Source: Frondihabitans australicus
Lineage (GTDB): Bacteria; Actinomycetota; Actinomycetes; Actinomycetales; Microbacteriaceae
Assembly (NCBI RefSeq): GCF_003634555.1
Contig: NZ_RBKS01000001.1
Span: 2,976,001 to 3,040,000 of the forward strand
Direction of reading: 5' to 3'
DNA: 64,000 bases
Both the position numbers and the translations under genes were made by a program. Positions 8,566 through 16,883 of the stretch are shown here, piece after piece. Every line of letters begins with the position of its first letter. Within the stretch, counting starts at the first letter, position 1. Under the pieces are notes generated by a model. The model was not told the DNA's origin and did not search any database. It worked only from the letters and a program-made list of their open reading frames with translations.

Positions 8566-9072
8566 ATGGCCGACCAGCTGACGGATGACGACTGGGCCGT
8601 CTGGGACGCGTTCTACTCCATGCGACGGCGGCTGGACCGCGCCCTCGAGGTGCGGCTGCAGCGGCAGTCGGGCGTCTCGGCTCCTGAGTACGAGATCCTC
8701 GCCGGGCTGGGGCGTTCGGCCGACCGCAGGCTGCGGGTGCGCGACATCGCCGAGCAGATCGGCTGGGAGAAGAGCCGCGTCAGCCACCAGGTCACGCGCA
8801 TGGAGCGACGCGGTCTCGTCCAGCGCACCGACTGCGACCTCGACGCCCGCGGCACCTGGGTCGAACTGACCGCCGACGGACGCCGGGCGATGCTCGAGTC
8901 GAGCCGCGGCCACAACGCCGCGATCAAGGAGTACTTCGTCGACGTCCTCGGCGGCGGGGCCGAGGCCCAGGCGCTGCTGGCGTTCTCGGAGCGCGTCCTC
9001 GACGCGATCGGAGACGACGCGATCGGCGACGACGCCGGGCCGGATGCGGCCGGAACGGAGCCCGGCGCCTAG
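8566..9072 (+). CDS. MarR-family transcriptional regulator
   Basis: 168-aa winged-helix protein. The HTH is clear in the LRVRDIAEQIGWEKSRVSHQ region (about residues 59-80), with the wing after MERRGLVQR. MarR proteins usually repress nearby genes and respond to small ligands. Candidates here are putA (divergent, 41 bp) and the flavin oxidoreductase, whose 3' end overlaps by 4 bp. ATG at 8566 was chosen because TACACT (8554-8559) ends 6 nt before it, the leaderless pattern seen repeatedly here. The C-terminus (after residue 150) is Asp/Ala-rich. Its ligand is unknown. Confidence 0.9.
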   Translation: MADQLTDDDWAVWDAFYSMRRRLDRALEVRLQRQSGVSAPEYEILAGLGRSADRRLRVRDIAEQIGWEKSRVSHQVTRMERRGLVQRTDCDLDARGTWVELTADGRRAMLESSRGHNAAIKEYFVDVLGGGAEAQALLAFSERVLDAIGDDAIGDDAGPDAAGTEPGA

Positions 9073-9566
9073 AGCGAGATCGTCGTGTTCTCGCCGACGT
9101 TCTCCGGGTGCCCGCCGGTCGCCGCGGCCTTGGCGTACTTGAAGAGGGTGACGGCTTTCGGCTCGGTGCTCGTCCACGACTCGACGGTGTGGGCGCGGAC
9201 CTCGAGCAGGGCGACCTCGGGATCCTGCCGCCCCTGATCGAACCAGGCCTCGGCACCGGTGTTCCAGAGCTCGTCGACCTTCTGCGGGTCGGTCGTCAGC
9301 TGCGCCGTGCCGGAGATCGAGAGCCAGCCCTTCGACGTCTCGACGCCGACGTTCACCTCGGGCTCCCGCTCGATGTCGTGCACCTTGTGGCTGCTCTTCT
9401 GCACGAAGAACCACACGGATCCGTCGAAGTCGCGGTCGATGAGCGCCAGAGGCCGACTGACCACGTGACCCTCCTGGTCGACGGTGGCGAGCAGGCCGAT
9501 GCGCGCCTTGCCGAGCACGTCGGCGACGGTCTGGAGCTCTTCTGGCGTTGCGGTGTCTGCGCTCAT
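9069..9566 (-). CDS. Pyridoxamine 5'-phosphate oxidase-like (general stress protein 26 type)
   Basis: Small split-barrel flavin-binding fold of 165 aa. Seen: GLLATVDQEGHVVSRPLA at the N-terminal strands, VWFFVQKSSHKVHDIE, and WLSISGTAQL, the usual order in the GSP26/YzzA-like group. The family binds FMN, F420 or heme, and function varies. ATG at 9566 is preferred over upstream starts because it begins the conserved domain. It shares four bases (CTAG, both stops) with the convergent marR gene and lies 10 bp downstream of trhO. The cofactor cannot be decided from sequence. Confidence 0.85.
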   Translation of the reverse strand: MSADTATPEELQTVADVLGKARIGLLATVDQEGHVVSRPLALIDRDFDGSVWFFVQKSSHKVHDIEREPEVNVGVETSKGWLSISGTAQLTTDPQKVDELWNTGAEAWFDQGRQDPEVALLEVRAHTVESWTSTEPKAVTLFKYAKAAATGGHPENVGENTTISL

Positions 9567-9576
9567 GCGCGGGACG

Positions 9577-10455
9577 CTACGCCGCAAGGGCGTGGGCGGC
9601 GCACAGCGGACTCCCGACTGCGTGATCGGCACACACCACGAGCCGTTCACGGCACTGCGCGTCCGCGCAGTTCACGAGCGTCGACGACGGCGCCTCGCAG
9701 GCGAAGCAGTGCCCGATCACCCGGGCGTGGTCGCTGAACTCGACCTTCTCGCGGCCGTCGAAGACGTGCAAGGCGCCCTCCCAGAGGCCGTCGTCGCCGA
9801 ATCTCTCGCCGTAGCGGACGATGCCGCCGTCGAGCTGGTAGACCTCCTCGAACCCCCGGTCGATCATCAGCGAGGAGAGCACCTCGCAGCGGACTCCCCC
9901 GGTGCAGTAGGTGACGATCGGCTTCGACTTCAAGTGGTCGTAGCGGCCCGAGTCGAGCTCGGCCACGAACTCGCGCGTGGTGGCGACGTCGGGCACGACG
10001 GCGTCGCGGAAGCGCCCGATCCTGGCCTCGAACTCGTTGCGCCCGTCGAACAGCGCCGTGTCGGGCCGGGTGCGCAGGAGCTCGTGGAGCCCCTCCGGGC
10101 TGAGCCTCGCCCCACCGCCGAAGACGCCCGCCTCATCGACCCGCAGCTCGTCGGGCGCCCCGAAGGAGACGATCTCGTCGCGGACCTTCACGCTCAGCTT
10201 CGGGAAGTCCCGGCCCGTGCCCTCCGACCACTTCGCGTCGACCCCGCGGAACGGGGCGTACTCGCGGAAGGCCCGCAGGTAGCGCTTCACGTAGGGCAGG
10301 TCGCCGCCGACGGTGCCGTTGATGCCGTCCTTCGAGACGATGATCCGGCCGGTGAGGCCGAGCCCACGGCAGAGGTCGCGCTGCCACAGCCGGATCGCCT
10401 CGGGGTCGGGCAGCGGCGTGAACACGTAGAAGAGCAGGATCTTCGGGGTCGCCAC
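9577..10455 (-). CDS. trhO: tRNA uridine(34) hydroxylase (rhodanese family)
   Basis: Expected to make 5-hydroxyuridine at the wobble position of tRNA with O2 (TrhO/YceA). The N-terminal [18 protein letters not shown], then [14 protein letters not shown], then a rhodanese domain with the active Cys in [12 protein letters not shown] are all family hallmarks. A Cys-rich tail ([23 protein letters not shown]) probably binds zinc. 292 aa from GTG 10455, chosen because it begins the conserved [10 protein letters not shown] block; longer starts add nonconserved sequence. It is divergent from the first GntR pair. Confidence 0.92.
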   Translation of the reverse strand: MATPKILLFYVFTPLPDPEAIRLWQRDLCRGLGLTGRIIVSKDGINGTVGGDLPYVKRYLRAFREYAPFRGVDAKWSEGTGRDFPKLSVKVRDEIVSFGAPDELRVDEAGVFGGGARLSPEGLHELLRTRPDTALFDGRNEFEARIGRFRDAVVPDVATTREFVAELDSGRYDHLKSKPIVTYCTGGVRCEVLSSLMIDRGFEEVYQLDGGIVRYGERFGDDGLWEGALHVFDGREKVEFSDHARVIGHCFACEAPSSTLVNCADAQCRERLVVCADHAVGSPLCAAHALAA

Positions 10456-10535
10456 GCGAGGAATCCTACCTTCGACCCCTCGGCCTGGAGTAGTGTGTGA
10501 CATGTCTGTTCCAGCCAGAGAGCGAAGGTGCCTCG

Positions 10536-11249
10536 ATGCCCGTCCCGCCGTCATCCGAGAGCTCCGTGCAGCGCCGGCTCCGCAAGGACGAGGTGTTCGA
10601 GCATCTCCTCGCCGCGATCCTCGACGGCTCGCTGGCCCCGGGCGAGCGGCTGCGCGACACCGACCTCCAGGAGTGGCTCGGTGTCTCCCGCACCCCGATC
10701 CGCATGGCTCTCGACCGGCTCGACTCGATGCACCTGGTCGAGACCGGCCCGAGCAGGTCGACCCGGGTGTGCCGTGCGCGACCCGACCGGATCCCGCAGT
10801 CGATCGAGGTGATGTGCGCCCTCTGGGCCCTCGCCGCCCGCAGCAGCCTGCGGCGCATCGACTCCGTCGCCGCGTCGACGGGCACTGCGGCCCTCCGCCG
10901 CGCCGCCAGGGTCTGCCGGGGCGACGAGCCCGCGACTCCGCCGCAGGCCGTCGAGCTGATGCGGCGAGCCCTCTACTTCTTCAGCCTGCACGCCGACAAC
11001 GACCTCCTTCGCGAGATGGTCGTGCGCATCGGCGCCGACCTCCGCTTCCAGCTCGGCGTGCCCGGCCCGCAGAGCGACGTCTCGGCGTTCGCCGAGGTGT
11101 TCGAGGGGCTCGCCGAGGCGGTCGAACGGCGCGACGCCGAGACCGCCGTCGACCTGTTCGAGAGCCTCGGGGCAAGCGTCCGGGCGTCGCCCGACGTCGC
11201 CGCCGGCGCCGTCTCGGCACGGACTCCCGCAGCCGGGGCCGTCGCGTGA
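10536..11249 (+). CDS. GntR-family regulator (pair A, first gene)
   Basis: 237-aa regulator starting MPVPPSS. The winged helix spans about residues 15-75: [18 protein letters not shown] followed by [16 protein letters not shown], the standard GntR operator-binding helix. The C-terminal half is helical like an FCD domain but lacks the His/Asp metal-ligand cluster, so ligand sensing would be unusual. An AAGGTG ribosome site precedes ATG 10536, and a TAGTGT -10-like hexamer lies at 10491-10496. Its stop is part of a GTGA overlap with the next regulator. Closely related in layout and N-terminal signature to the genes at 16084 and 16884. Target unknown. Confidence 0.88.
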   Translation: MPVPPSSESSVQRRLRKDEVFEHLLAAILDGSLAPGERLRDTDLQEWLGVSRTPIRMALDRLDSMHLVETGPSRSTRVCRARPDRIPQSIEVMCALWALAARSSLRRIDSVAASTGTAALRRAARVCRGDEPATPPQAVELMRRALYFFSLHADNDLLREMVVRIGADLRFQLGVPGPQSDVSAFAEVFEGLAEAVERRDAETAVDLFESLGASVRASPDVAAGAVSARTPAAGAVA

Positions 11250-12073
11250 GCCCCGTCCCCGCCGGCCGACCCGGCGGCCGCGTGCGAGAGAGGTTCAGCG
11301 AGACGGCGCGGCGACGCCTCCTCACCGCGCTCTTCGACGGCTCGCTGGAGCCCGGCGAGCGCCTGCACGACGAAGACCTCACCGCCTGGCTCGGCGTCTC
11401 GCGCACCCCCGTGCGCACCGCGCTCGACCAGCTCGCCGAGCTCGGCCTGGTCGAGATCACCGCCAACACGTCGACGAGGGTCTGCGTGCCGACGGCACGC
11501 TCCCACCGGGCGGCGCTCGACGTCTACGGCGCGATGCACGGCGCCATCGCGGCGAGCGTCCTCCCCACGCTGCCGGAGGCCGACATCGACGCGCTCTGCG
11601 CCGAGGCCGCGCGAGTCGCCGCGGTCGCGGCCGACGGCCCCGCCGACGACGGCGCGGTCTGGACCCTCGGCCGGCTGCAGACGATGGGCGCGATCACGGC
11701 GTTCATGTCTCGGCGGTGCGCGAATCCGATCCTGCTGTCCGCCGTCGCGGAGCTCGACCTCCGGCTCGCGTTCTCGTTCCTGGCGCTCGGGGTTCCGCTC
11801 GACCGCGAGGCGGTGGCGGCCTGTGCGTCGGGCGTGGTGCGGGTGGCCAGAGGGCGGGATGCGAGGGGGTTCGCGTCGGTGATGCAGGCGTTTCTCGGCT
11901 CCTGCGCCCTCGTGACCGCGGGTGAGACCACGCTGGCGGCCCGGGCGAGGCAGGCGCGCGATGCGTCGAGGCCAGCGCAGCCAGTGAAGCCAGAGAAGCC
12001 AGTGAAGTCAGAGAAGCCAGTGAAGTCAGCGCAGCCAGTGAAGTCGGAGGCGACGGCTACCCTGTCGGCATGA
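11246..12073 (+). CDS. GntR-family regulator (pair A, second gene) with hexapeptide tail
   Basis: Starts with GTG inside the stop of the preceding regulator (GTGA, 11246-11249), so translation is coupled and hetero-oligomers are conceivable. Residues 15-75 form the winged helix: LFDGSLEPGERLHDEDLT then [16 protein letters not shown]. The FCD-like C-terminal domain again has no metal-binding His cluster. The tail (residues 244-267) is four exact hexapeptide units, AQPVKP, EKPVKS, EKPVKS, AQPVKS, encoded by an 18-bp tandem repeat: a basic, extended, probably flexible segment. Ends in ATGA overlap with the glycosylase gene. 275 aa. Confidence 0.88.
   Translation: MSPVPAGRPGGRVRERFSETARRRLLTALFDGSLEPGERLHDEDLTAWLGVSRTPVRTALDQLAELGLVEITANTSTRVCVPTARSHRAALDVYGAMHGAIAASVLPTLPEADIDALCAEAARVAAVAADGPADDGAVWTLGRLQTMGAITAFMSRRCANPILLSAVAELDLRLAFSFLALGVPLDREAVAACASGVVRVARGRDARGFASVMQAFLGSCALVTAGETTLAARARQARDASRPAQPVKPEKPVKSEKPVKSAQPVKSEATATLSA
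11975..12046 (+). repeat. Four 18-bp tandem repeats inside a GntR gene
   Basis: Units at 11975-11992, 11993-12010, 12011-12028 and 12029-12046, each a variant of GAGAAGCCAGTGAAGTCA. Units 2 and 3 are identical. In frame they encode PVK-containing hexapeptides. Base use (A-rich, AGT/AAG codons) differs sharply from the surrounding GC-rich codons, pointing to recent slippage expansion. Confidence 0.95.
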
Positions 12074-13032
12074 GTCTCGACACGGCGGCAGAGCCCTCGT
12101 CGCCGGCGTCCGGGCAGGTCGCCACGGCGACGACGGTCTACCGCCCCGCCGAGCCGGTCCACGTGCTGCAGACGCTGCGCCCTCTCGTGCGCGGAGGCGG
12201 CGACCCGTGCTTCCGCGTCGAGGCGGGCGTGGTGTGGTGGGGCGTGCGGACGCCCGAGGGCCCCGCGACTCTGCGGCTCGGCCCGGCGGCGTCGGCCGTC
12301 GAGGCGAGGGCGTGGGGGCCGGGGGCGGAGTGGGCCGTGGCGAACGTGCCCGAGCTCCTGGGCCGGGGCGACGACTGGTCGGGGCTCGACGTGTCGGGGC
12401 ACGAACTGCTGAGCGACGCGCGACGTCGGCTGCCCGGGCTGCGGCTGCTGCGCACGAACCTCGTGGCGCAGATGATGATCCCGGCGGTGCTCGAGCAGAA
12501 GGTGACGGGCACCGAGGCGTGGCGGGCCTGGCGTCAGCTGGTGCGAGGGCACGGCAGCGTGGCCCCGGGCCCGGCCCCGGCCGGCCTCATGGTGCCGGCC
12601 GACGCCGCGACCTGGGCGAAGGTGCCGAGCTGGGAGTGGCATCGTGCCGGCGTGGGGCCGCAGCGGTCGGCGACGATCATGCGCGTCTGCGCGGTCGCGT
12701 CGGGTCTCGAGCGCACCCTGTCGCTCGGGCGAGGCGGCGACGAGGTGCAGCGACGGCTGCGGTCGGTGGTCGGCGTCGGCGTCTGGACCGCCGCCGAGAC
12801 TAGCCAGCGCGCCCACGGCGACCCCGACTCGCCGAGCGTCGGCGACTACCACCTGCCCGCCACCGTGGGCTGGGCCCTCATCGGCGAGCCGGTCGACGAC
12901 GACGGAATGCTCGAACTGCTCGAGCCCTACCGGGGTCACCGCGAGCGCGTGATGCGGCTGATCACGGCGAGCGGATTCCGCAAGCCGCGCTTCGGGCCGC
13001 GCATGACGATCCAGGACCACCGCGCCCACTGA
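12070..13032 (+). CDS. DNA-3-methyladenine glycosylase II-like (HhH-GPD superfamily)
   Basis: 320-aa protein resembling AlkA-type base-excision glycosylases. Seen: the LVAQMMIPAVLEQKVTG helix region, a helix-hairpin-helix near VVGVGVWTAAETSQ, and the downstream Asp in SPSVGDYHLP at the expected catalytic position. The N-terminal domain (FRVEAGVVWW) fits the AlkA N-terminal beta part. It would remove alkylated bases. ATG overlaps the preceding regulator stop (ATGA), so it is the third gene of that operon; why two GntR proteins travel with a glycosylase is unclear. Substrate range is not deducible. Confidence 0.8.
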   Translation: MSLDTAAEPSSPASGQVATATTVYRPAEPVHVLQTLRPLVRGGGDPCFRVEAGVVWWGVRTPEGPATLRLGPAASAVEARAWGPGAEWAVANVPELLGRGDDWSGLDVSGHELLSDARRRLPGLRLLRTNLVAQMMIPAVLEQKVTGTEAWRAWRQLVRGHGSVAPGPAPAGLMVPADAATWAKVPSWEWHRAGVGPQRSATIMRVCAVASGLERTLSLGRGGDEVQRRLRSVVGVGVWTAAETSQRAHGDPDSPSVGDYHLPATVGWALIGEPVDDDGMLELLEPYRGHRERVMRLITASGFRKPRFGPRMTIQDHRAH

Positions 13033-13062
13033 CCGCGTCGACGCGGCCGGTCGGTCACCGCG

Positions 13063-13722
13063 TCAGTGACAGGTGACGCGGTCGCCGTTCTGCGTGACGT
13101 ACTGCCCCGGCCCGACGAACGAGCACTGCTGCTGGAGCGACACCTCGTAGCGCACCCACGAGATGCCGACGACTCCGCCCACGACGATGTTGAGCACCGA
13201 CACCACGATCCCGGCTGTGCCGAGGGCGCCGGCGAGACCGACGCGGCGGCTGGCGCGGATCGACGCGATGCCGATGAACACGCCCACGACGCCGACGAAG
13301 AAGCCGACGACGATGGCGACCACGCCGCTCCTGCGACCCGGGTCGTCGTCGACGTCGGGCCAGTCGCCGGCATCGTCGCCCGCCTCATCGTCGGGCTGCG
13401 CCCGAGGTGCGCCCGGCCAGCGGTTCTCGGCGAGCTCGCCGTAGGCGGGTGGGGCGGGTGGGGGCGCAGGATGCGACAGCCCGCCCGGCAGAGGCAGATC
13501 GTCGAGCGAGAGCGGCCGCCCCGAATCGCCGGTGAGCGGCCACGGCGCGACGTCTCCGCCGGCCGCCGGGTCGACCGAGCCCCGGCCGATGCCCATGCCG
13601 TGCACGGGCGGCGGCGGCCCGGGCGGACCCACGGGGCGACCGGCGCCGCGACGGAACCGCGCGGTGCGCGGATCGGCCGGGCTCGCCGGGCCGGCGGCGT
13701 CGGGGGGCTCTGGGGACGACAT
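13063..13722 (-). CDS. Proline-rich membrane protein (DUF4190-like)
   Basis: 219 aa. The N-terminal 130 residues are Pro/Gly/Ala/Asp-rich and disordered, followed by two hydrophobic segments (GVVAIVVGFFVGVVGVFIG and LAGALGTAGIVVSVLNIVVGG) with a short basic loop, and a C-terminal extracytoplasmic tail ending in CSFVGPGQYVTQNGDRVTCH with two Cys that could form a disulfide. The two-helix arrangement is like DUF4190 proteins, of unknown function. ATG at 13722 was chosen; upstream starts add an unrelated basic stretch. Divergent from pfkA. Confidence 0.7.
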   Translation of the reverse strand: MSSPEPPDAAGPASPADPRTARFRRGAGRPVGPPGPPPPVHGMGIGRGSVDPAAGGDVAPWPLTGDSGRPLSLDDLPLPGGLSHPAPPPAPPAYGELAENRWPGAPRAQPDDEAGDDAGDWPDVDDDPGRRSGVVAIVVGFFVGVVGVFIGIASIRASRRVGLAGALGTAGIVVSVLNIVVGGVVGISWVRYEVSLQQQCSFVGPGQYVTQNGDRVTCH

Positions 13723-13806
13723 CGACTCGACCCTATTACCTCGGTGAGCCATGATGGAGCGCAGTGCGGCCGTCTGGAGCGGCCGCCGAAGTCCAACGGA
13801 GTGCAC

Positions 13807-14835
13807 ATGCGAATCGGAATCCTCACCTCGGGCGGCGACTGCCCCGGCCTCAACGCGGTCATCCGCGGCGCCGTCCTCAAGGGAATCCAGATCAACGGCC
13901 AGGAGTTCGTCGGTTTCCGCGACGGCTGGCGCGGCGTCGTCGAGGACGACCTGGTTCCCCTTGGCAGGAAGGACATCCAGGGCATCTCGAAGCAGGGCGG
14001 GACGATCCTAGGCACGAGCCGCACCAACCCGTTCGAGGGCGAGAAGGGCGGGGTCGACAACATCGCCGCCATGATGGAGCGCCGCGGAATCGACGCGATC
14101 GTCGCGATCGGCGGCGAGGGGACCCTGGCGGCCGCGAAGCGCCTCACCGACGCCGGCCTCAAGATCGTCGGAGTGCCGAAGACGGTCGACAACGACCTCG
14201 GCGCGACCGACTACACCTTCGGCTTCGACACGGCCGTCCAGATCGCCGTCGACGCGATGGACCGCCTGCGCACCACCGGCGAGTCGCACAGCCGCTGCAT
14301 GGTCGCCGAGGTCATGGGGCGCCACGTCGGCTGGATCGCCCTGCACTCGGGCATGGCCGCCGGCGCACACGCGATCCTGATCCCCGAGCAGGCCACGAGC
14401 ATCGAGCAGCTCGCCGAGTGGGTGAAGTCGGCCTACGACCGCGGCCGCGCGCCGCTGGTCGTCGTCGCGGAGGGCTTCGTACCCGACCACGAGAACGACG
14501 CGCACTCCGAGCGGGGCCTCGACGCGTTCGGCCGCCCGCGCCTCGGCGGCATCGGCGAGCGGCTCGCGCCCATGATCGAGGAGGCCACGGGCATCGAGAC
14601 CCGCGCCACGACCCTCGGCCACATCCAGCGCGGCGGCACCCCCTCGGCCTACGACCGCGTTCTCGCGACGCGTCTCGGCATGGCGGCGAGCGACTCGGTG
14701 AACGAGGGCCGGTGGGGTCGCATGGTCGCCCTCCGCGGCACCGACATCGTGCACGTGTCGTTCGAGGAGGCCCTCGGATCGCTGAAAGTCGTGCCGCAGG
14801 AGCGCTACGACGAGGCCGCGATCCTGTTCGGCTGA
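13807..14835 (+). CDS. pfkA: 6-phosphofructokinase
   Basis: Phosphorylates fructose-6-phosphate to fructose-1,6-bisphosphate in glycolysis. 342 aa, with GGDCPGLNAVIR at the nucleotide site, IGGEGTL, PKTVDNDL with the catalytic Asp, and MGRHVGWIAL. A Gly at the GGEG position points to ATP use, whereas PPi enzymes have Asp there. The Lys in PKTVDND is shared with the actinobacterial group III enzymes, so pyrophosphate activity should not be fully excluded. A CGGAG ribosome site precedes ATG 13807, and a GCGGCC/GGCCGC hairpin (13766-13786) lies in the leader. Confidence 0.96.
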   Translation: MRIGILTSGGDCPGLNAVIRGAVLKGIQINGQEFVGFRDGWRGVVEDDLVPLGRKDIQGISKQGGTILGTSRTNPFEGEKGGVDNIAAMMERRGIDAIVAIGGEGTLAAAKRLTDAGLKIVGVPKTVDNDLGATDYTFGFDTAVQIAVDAMDRLRTTGESHSRCMVAEVMGRHVGWIALHSGMAAGAHAILIPEQATSIEQLAEWVKSAYDRGRAPLVVVAEGFVPDHENDAHSERGLDAFGRPRLGGIGERLAPMIEEATGIETRATTLGHIQRGGTPSAYDRVLATRLGMAASDSVNEGRWGRMVALRGTDIVHVSFEEALGSLKVVPQERYDEAAILFG

Positions 14836-14914
14836 CACCGCGGAGCCTGCTCGGCTGACACTGCGGAGCCTGCCCGGCTGACACCGCGGCCGATTCGGCT
14901 GGCGCCGCGGAGTA
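14830..14914 (+). repeat. 23-bp tandem repeat after pfkA
   Basis: Units begin with GGCTGACACCGCGGAGCC at 14830 and 14853 (23 bp each), a shortened unit follows at 14876 (21 bp), and a diverged fourth at about 14897. The first unit contains the pfkA stop codon (GGC TGA). It fills the 90-bp gap before the next gene and has no obvious hairpin. Confidence 0.85.
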
Positions 14915-14925
14915 GCGTCGACCCC

Positions 14926-15909
14926 ATGACGCGAGCGATCGTCCTTCCCGAAGACGGTGATTCGGCTCTGACGGAGGTCGACGACGCCTTCCTCCGCGCC
15001 GGCCGCGACGACGGCGTCGTCGTCGACGTCGAGTGGTCGAGCCTCAACTACAAAGACGGCATGGCCCTGCGCGGCGACCCCGGCGTCGCCCGCACCCGGC
15101 CGCTGATCCCGGGCATCGACCTCGTCGGCACGGTCGTCGAGGGCGACTCGGCGCGCCGCTTCGAGCCGGGCGACAGCGTGGTTCTCAACGGCGCGGGCAT
15201 CGGCGAGACGCGGCACGGCGGGTACTCCGAGCGCGCGGTCGTCGACGCGGCCTCGCTCGTGCACCTGCCCGAGCAGATCACGCCTCGGCGAGCGGCCGCG
15301 ATCGGCACCGCCGGGTTCACCGCGATGCTGAGCGTGCTGCGGCTCGAGCGCGACGTGAAGCCCGGCGACGGCGAGATCCTGGTCACAGGATCAGCAGGCG
15401 GCGTCGGCTCCATCGCCCTCGCCCTGCTCTCACACCTCGGCTACACCGCGGTGGCCTCCACGGGCAGACCCGAGCAGGGCGACTACCTCCGCTCCCTCGG
15501 GGCGTCGGCGATCATCGACCGCGAGGAGCTCTCGGCGCCCGGCCGCCCCCTGCAGAAGACCCGCTGGGCCGGCGCCGTCGACTCGGTGGGCGGGCAGACC
15601 CTCGCCACGGTCCTCGCGCAGACGGCGTGGGGCGGCACGGTGACGGCGTGCGGGCTGGCCGGCGGGTCGGACCTCCCGACGACGGTGCTCCCGTTCATCC
15701 TGCGGGCCGTGAACCTGGCCGGGATCAACTCGGTCGACGCCCCGCGAGCACTGCGCGAGGAGGCGTGGGGTCGCCTGGCCGTCGACCTCGATCTGGACCT
15801 GCTCGACTCGCTCACGACCGAGGTGGGCCTCGCGGACGTCGTCGGCCTCGCCGGCGAGATCACCGCCGGTCGGGTGCGGGGGCGCACGGTCGTGCGCGTG
15901 CGCGAGTGA
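14926..15909 (+). CDS. Zinc-free MDR oxidoreductase (acryloyl-CoA reductase AcuI/YhdH-like)
   Basis: 327-aa medium-chain dehydrogenase/reductase. WSSLNYKDGMALRGDPGVA near the N-terminus, ILVTGSAGGVGSIALALLSHLGY for NADPH binding, and AVDSVGGQTLATVLAQT match the AcuI/YhdH branch, which reduces acryloyl-CoA to propionyl-CoA. No zinc-ligand Cys set is present. It lies downstream of pfkA across the tandem repeat. Closely related quinone-oxidoreductase activities are possible. Confidence 0.85.
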   Translation: MTRAIVLPEDGDSALTEVDDAFLRAGRDDGVVVDVEWSSLNYKDGMALRGDPGVARTRPLIPGIDLVGTVVEGDSARRFEPGDSVVLNGAGIGETRHGGYSERAVVDAASLVHLPEQITPRRAAAIGTAGFTAMLSVLRLERDVKPGDGEILVTGSAGGVGSIALALLSHLGYTAVASTGRPEQGDYLRSLGASAIIDREELSAPGRPLQKTRWAGAVDSVGGQTLATVLAQTAWGGTVTACGLAGGSDLPTTVLPFILRAVNLAGINSVDAPRALREEAWGRLAVDLDLDLLDSLTTEVGLADVVGLAGEITAGRVRGRTVVRVRE

Positions 15910-15977
15910 CGGCGCCGACCGACACGGCCCCGGGGTCGCTGGGAGCGGCGTGGCGCGGGTGGACACACCGGCCTGAC

Positions 15978-16005
15978 GTATTCTAAAGTCTTGGATACCG
16001 ATACA
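15978..16005 (+). promoter_or_regulatory. AT-rich operator/promoter candidate before GntR pair B
   Basis: An AT-rich island in a GC-rich gap contains GTATTC...GGATAC as an imperfect inverted repeat (15978-15997) and the direct repeat GATACCGATAC (15994-16004). FCD-type GntR proteins often bind GTATAC-like palindromes, so autoregulation by the gene starting at 16084 is plausible. The exact -35/-10 could not be fixed. Confidence 0.4.
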
Positions 16006-16083
16006 TTCATCTGCATGGAAGACGCGGCATGCCCGTGACCGCCCTTCCAGGAGCGAATCGACGAGTCAACAGCAGGGAGTCCC

Positions 16084-16773
16084 ATGCCAGTCCCCGTACC
16101 CAACCCTGAGACCCAGGAGCCGCGCCGGCTCCTCCGCGACGTCGTCTACGAGAAGATGTTCGAGGCGATCATCGACGGCACCCTCGAGCTGGGCGAGCGT
16201 CTCAACGACGACGAGCTCGTCCGCTGGCTCGGCGTCTCGCGGACGCCCGTCCGCGAGGCCATCGCGCGTCTCGCCGAGTACGGCCTGGTCGACATCGAGG
16301 CGAACCGGTACACGCGCGTCGTCGCGCCGTCGTACGCCGAGTTCCTCGACACCGTGCACACCGGCTACGAGCTCTGGTCGATGTTCGTCCGCACCGGCGT
16401 GCCCGCGCTGAACGAGGCCGACCGAGCCTTCGTCGCCGACGTCTTCGACAAGCGCGCCGCCGTCATGGACAAGGAGGGCCGCGAGGACATCTTCGCGCTC
16501 TCCGAGGCGAACAACCGCCTCCTCGCGGCCTCGGGCAGCCCGATCATGACCCGCGTCTGGGCGATCACCGGCCCGATCGTTGCGCTCCTCTTTCAGCGCA
16601 CCGGCGCCGTCGGCATCTTCCCGTGGAAGGAGGGCGCGAGCTTCTCCCGCGACCTCCGCGACGCGATCAAGAAGGGCGACGGCGAGAAGGCCGGCGACCT
16701 CGTCGCGGCCCAGCCGGCTCGCTTCGGCGCCTACCTCGACGCGGTCAAGGAGTCGGGGATCTTCCCGGCCTGA
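16084..16773 (+). CDS. GntR-family regulator (pair B, first gene)
   Basis: 229 aa beginning MPVPVPNPETQEPRR. The winged helix (residues 18-80) includes LELGERLNDDELVRWLGV and SRTPVREAI, almost identical to the gene 110 bp downstream, so the two are a tandem duplication. The C-terminal domain is helical and FCD-like but without the metal-binding His set, and it has diverged from its neighbour. A CAGGGAG ribosome site precedes ATG 16084. An AT-rich island upstream may be the operator. The regulated genes may include the ABC ATPase downstream. Confidence 0.9.
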   Translation: MPVPVPNPETQEPRRLLRDVVYEKMFEAIIDGTLELGERLNDDELVRWLGVSRTPVREAIARLAEYGLVDIEANRYTRVVAPSYAEFLDTVHTGYELWSMFVRTGVPALNEADRAFVADVFDKRAAVMDKEGREDIFALSEANNRLLAASGSPIMTRVWAITGPIVALLFQRTGAVGIFPWKEGASFSRDLRDAIKKGDGEKAGDLVAAQPARFGAYLDAVKESGIFPA

Positions 16774-16883
16774 CCCTGACCGGGCGGCTCTCGCTGATCC
16801 TGCGTCCGCCGCCCGGCCCCGTCGCGCCCTCGCGCGGCCGCCCCGTTCCCCGCACACCCACCCGAATCACCAGGAAGCACCCG

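Noticed and set aside
2259-8581. Very long open frames opposite rocD, the guanidino-hydrolase and putA
   Set aside because: They are antisense shadows of real genes, caused by high GC; their products are Arg/Asp/Ala-rich without domains, and the genes on the other strand have clear catalytic motifs.
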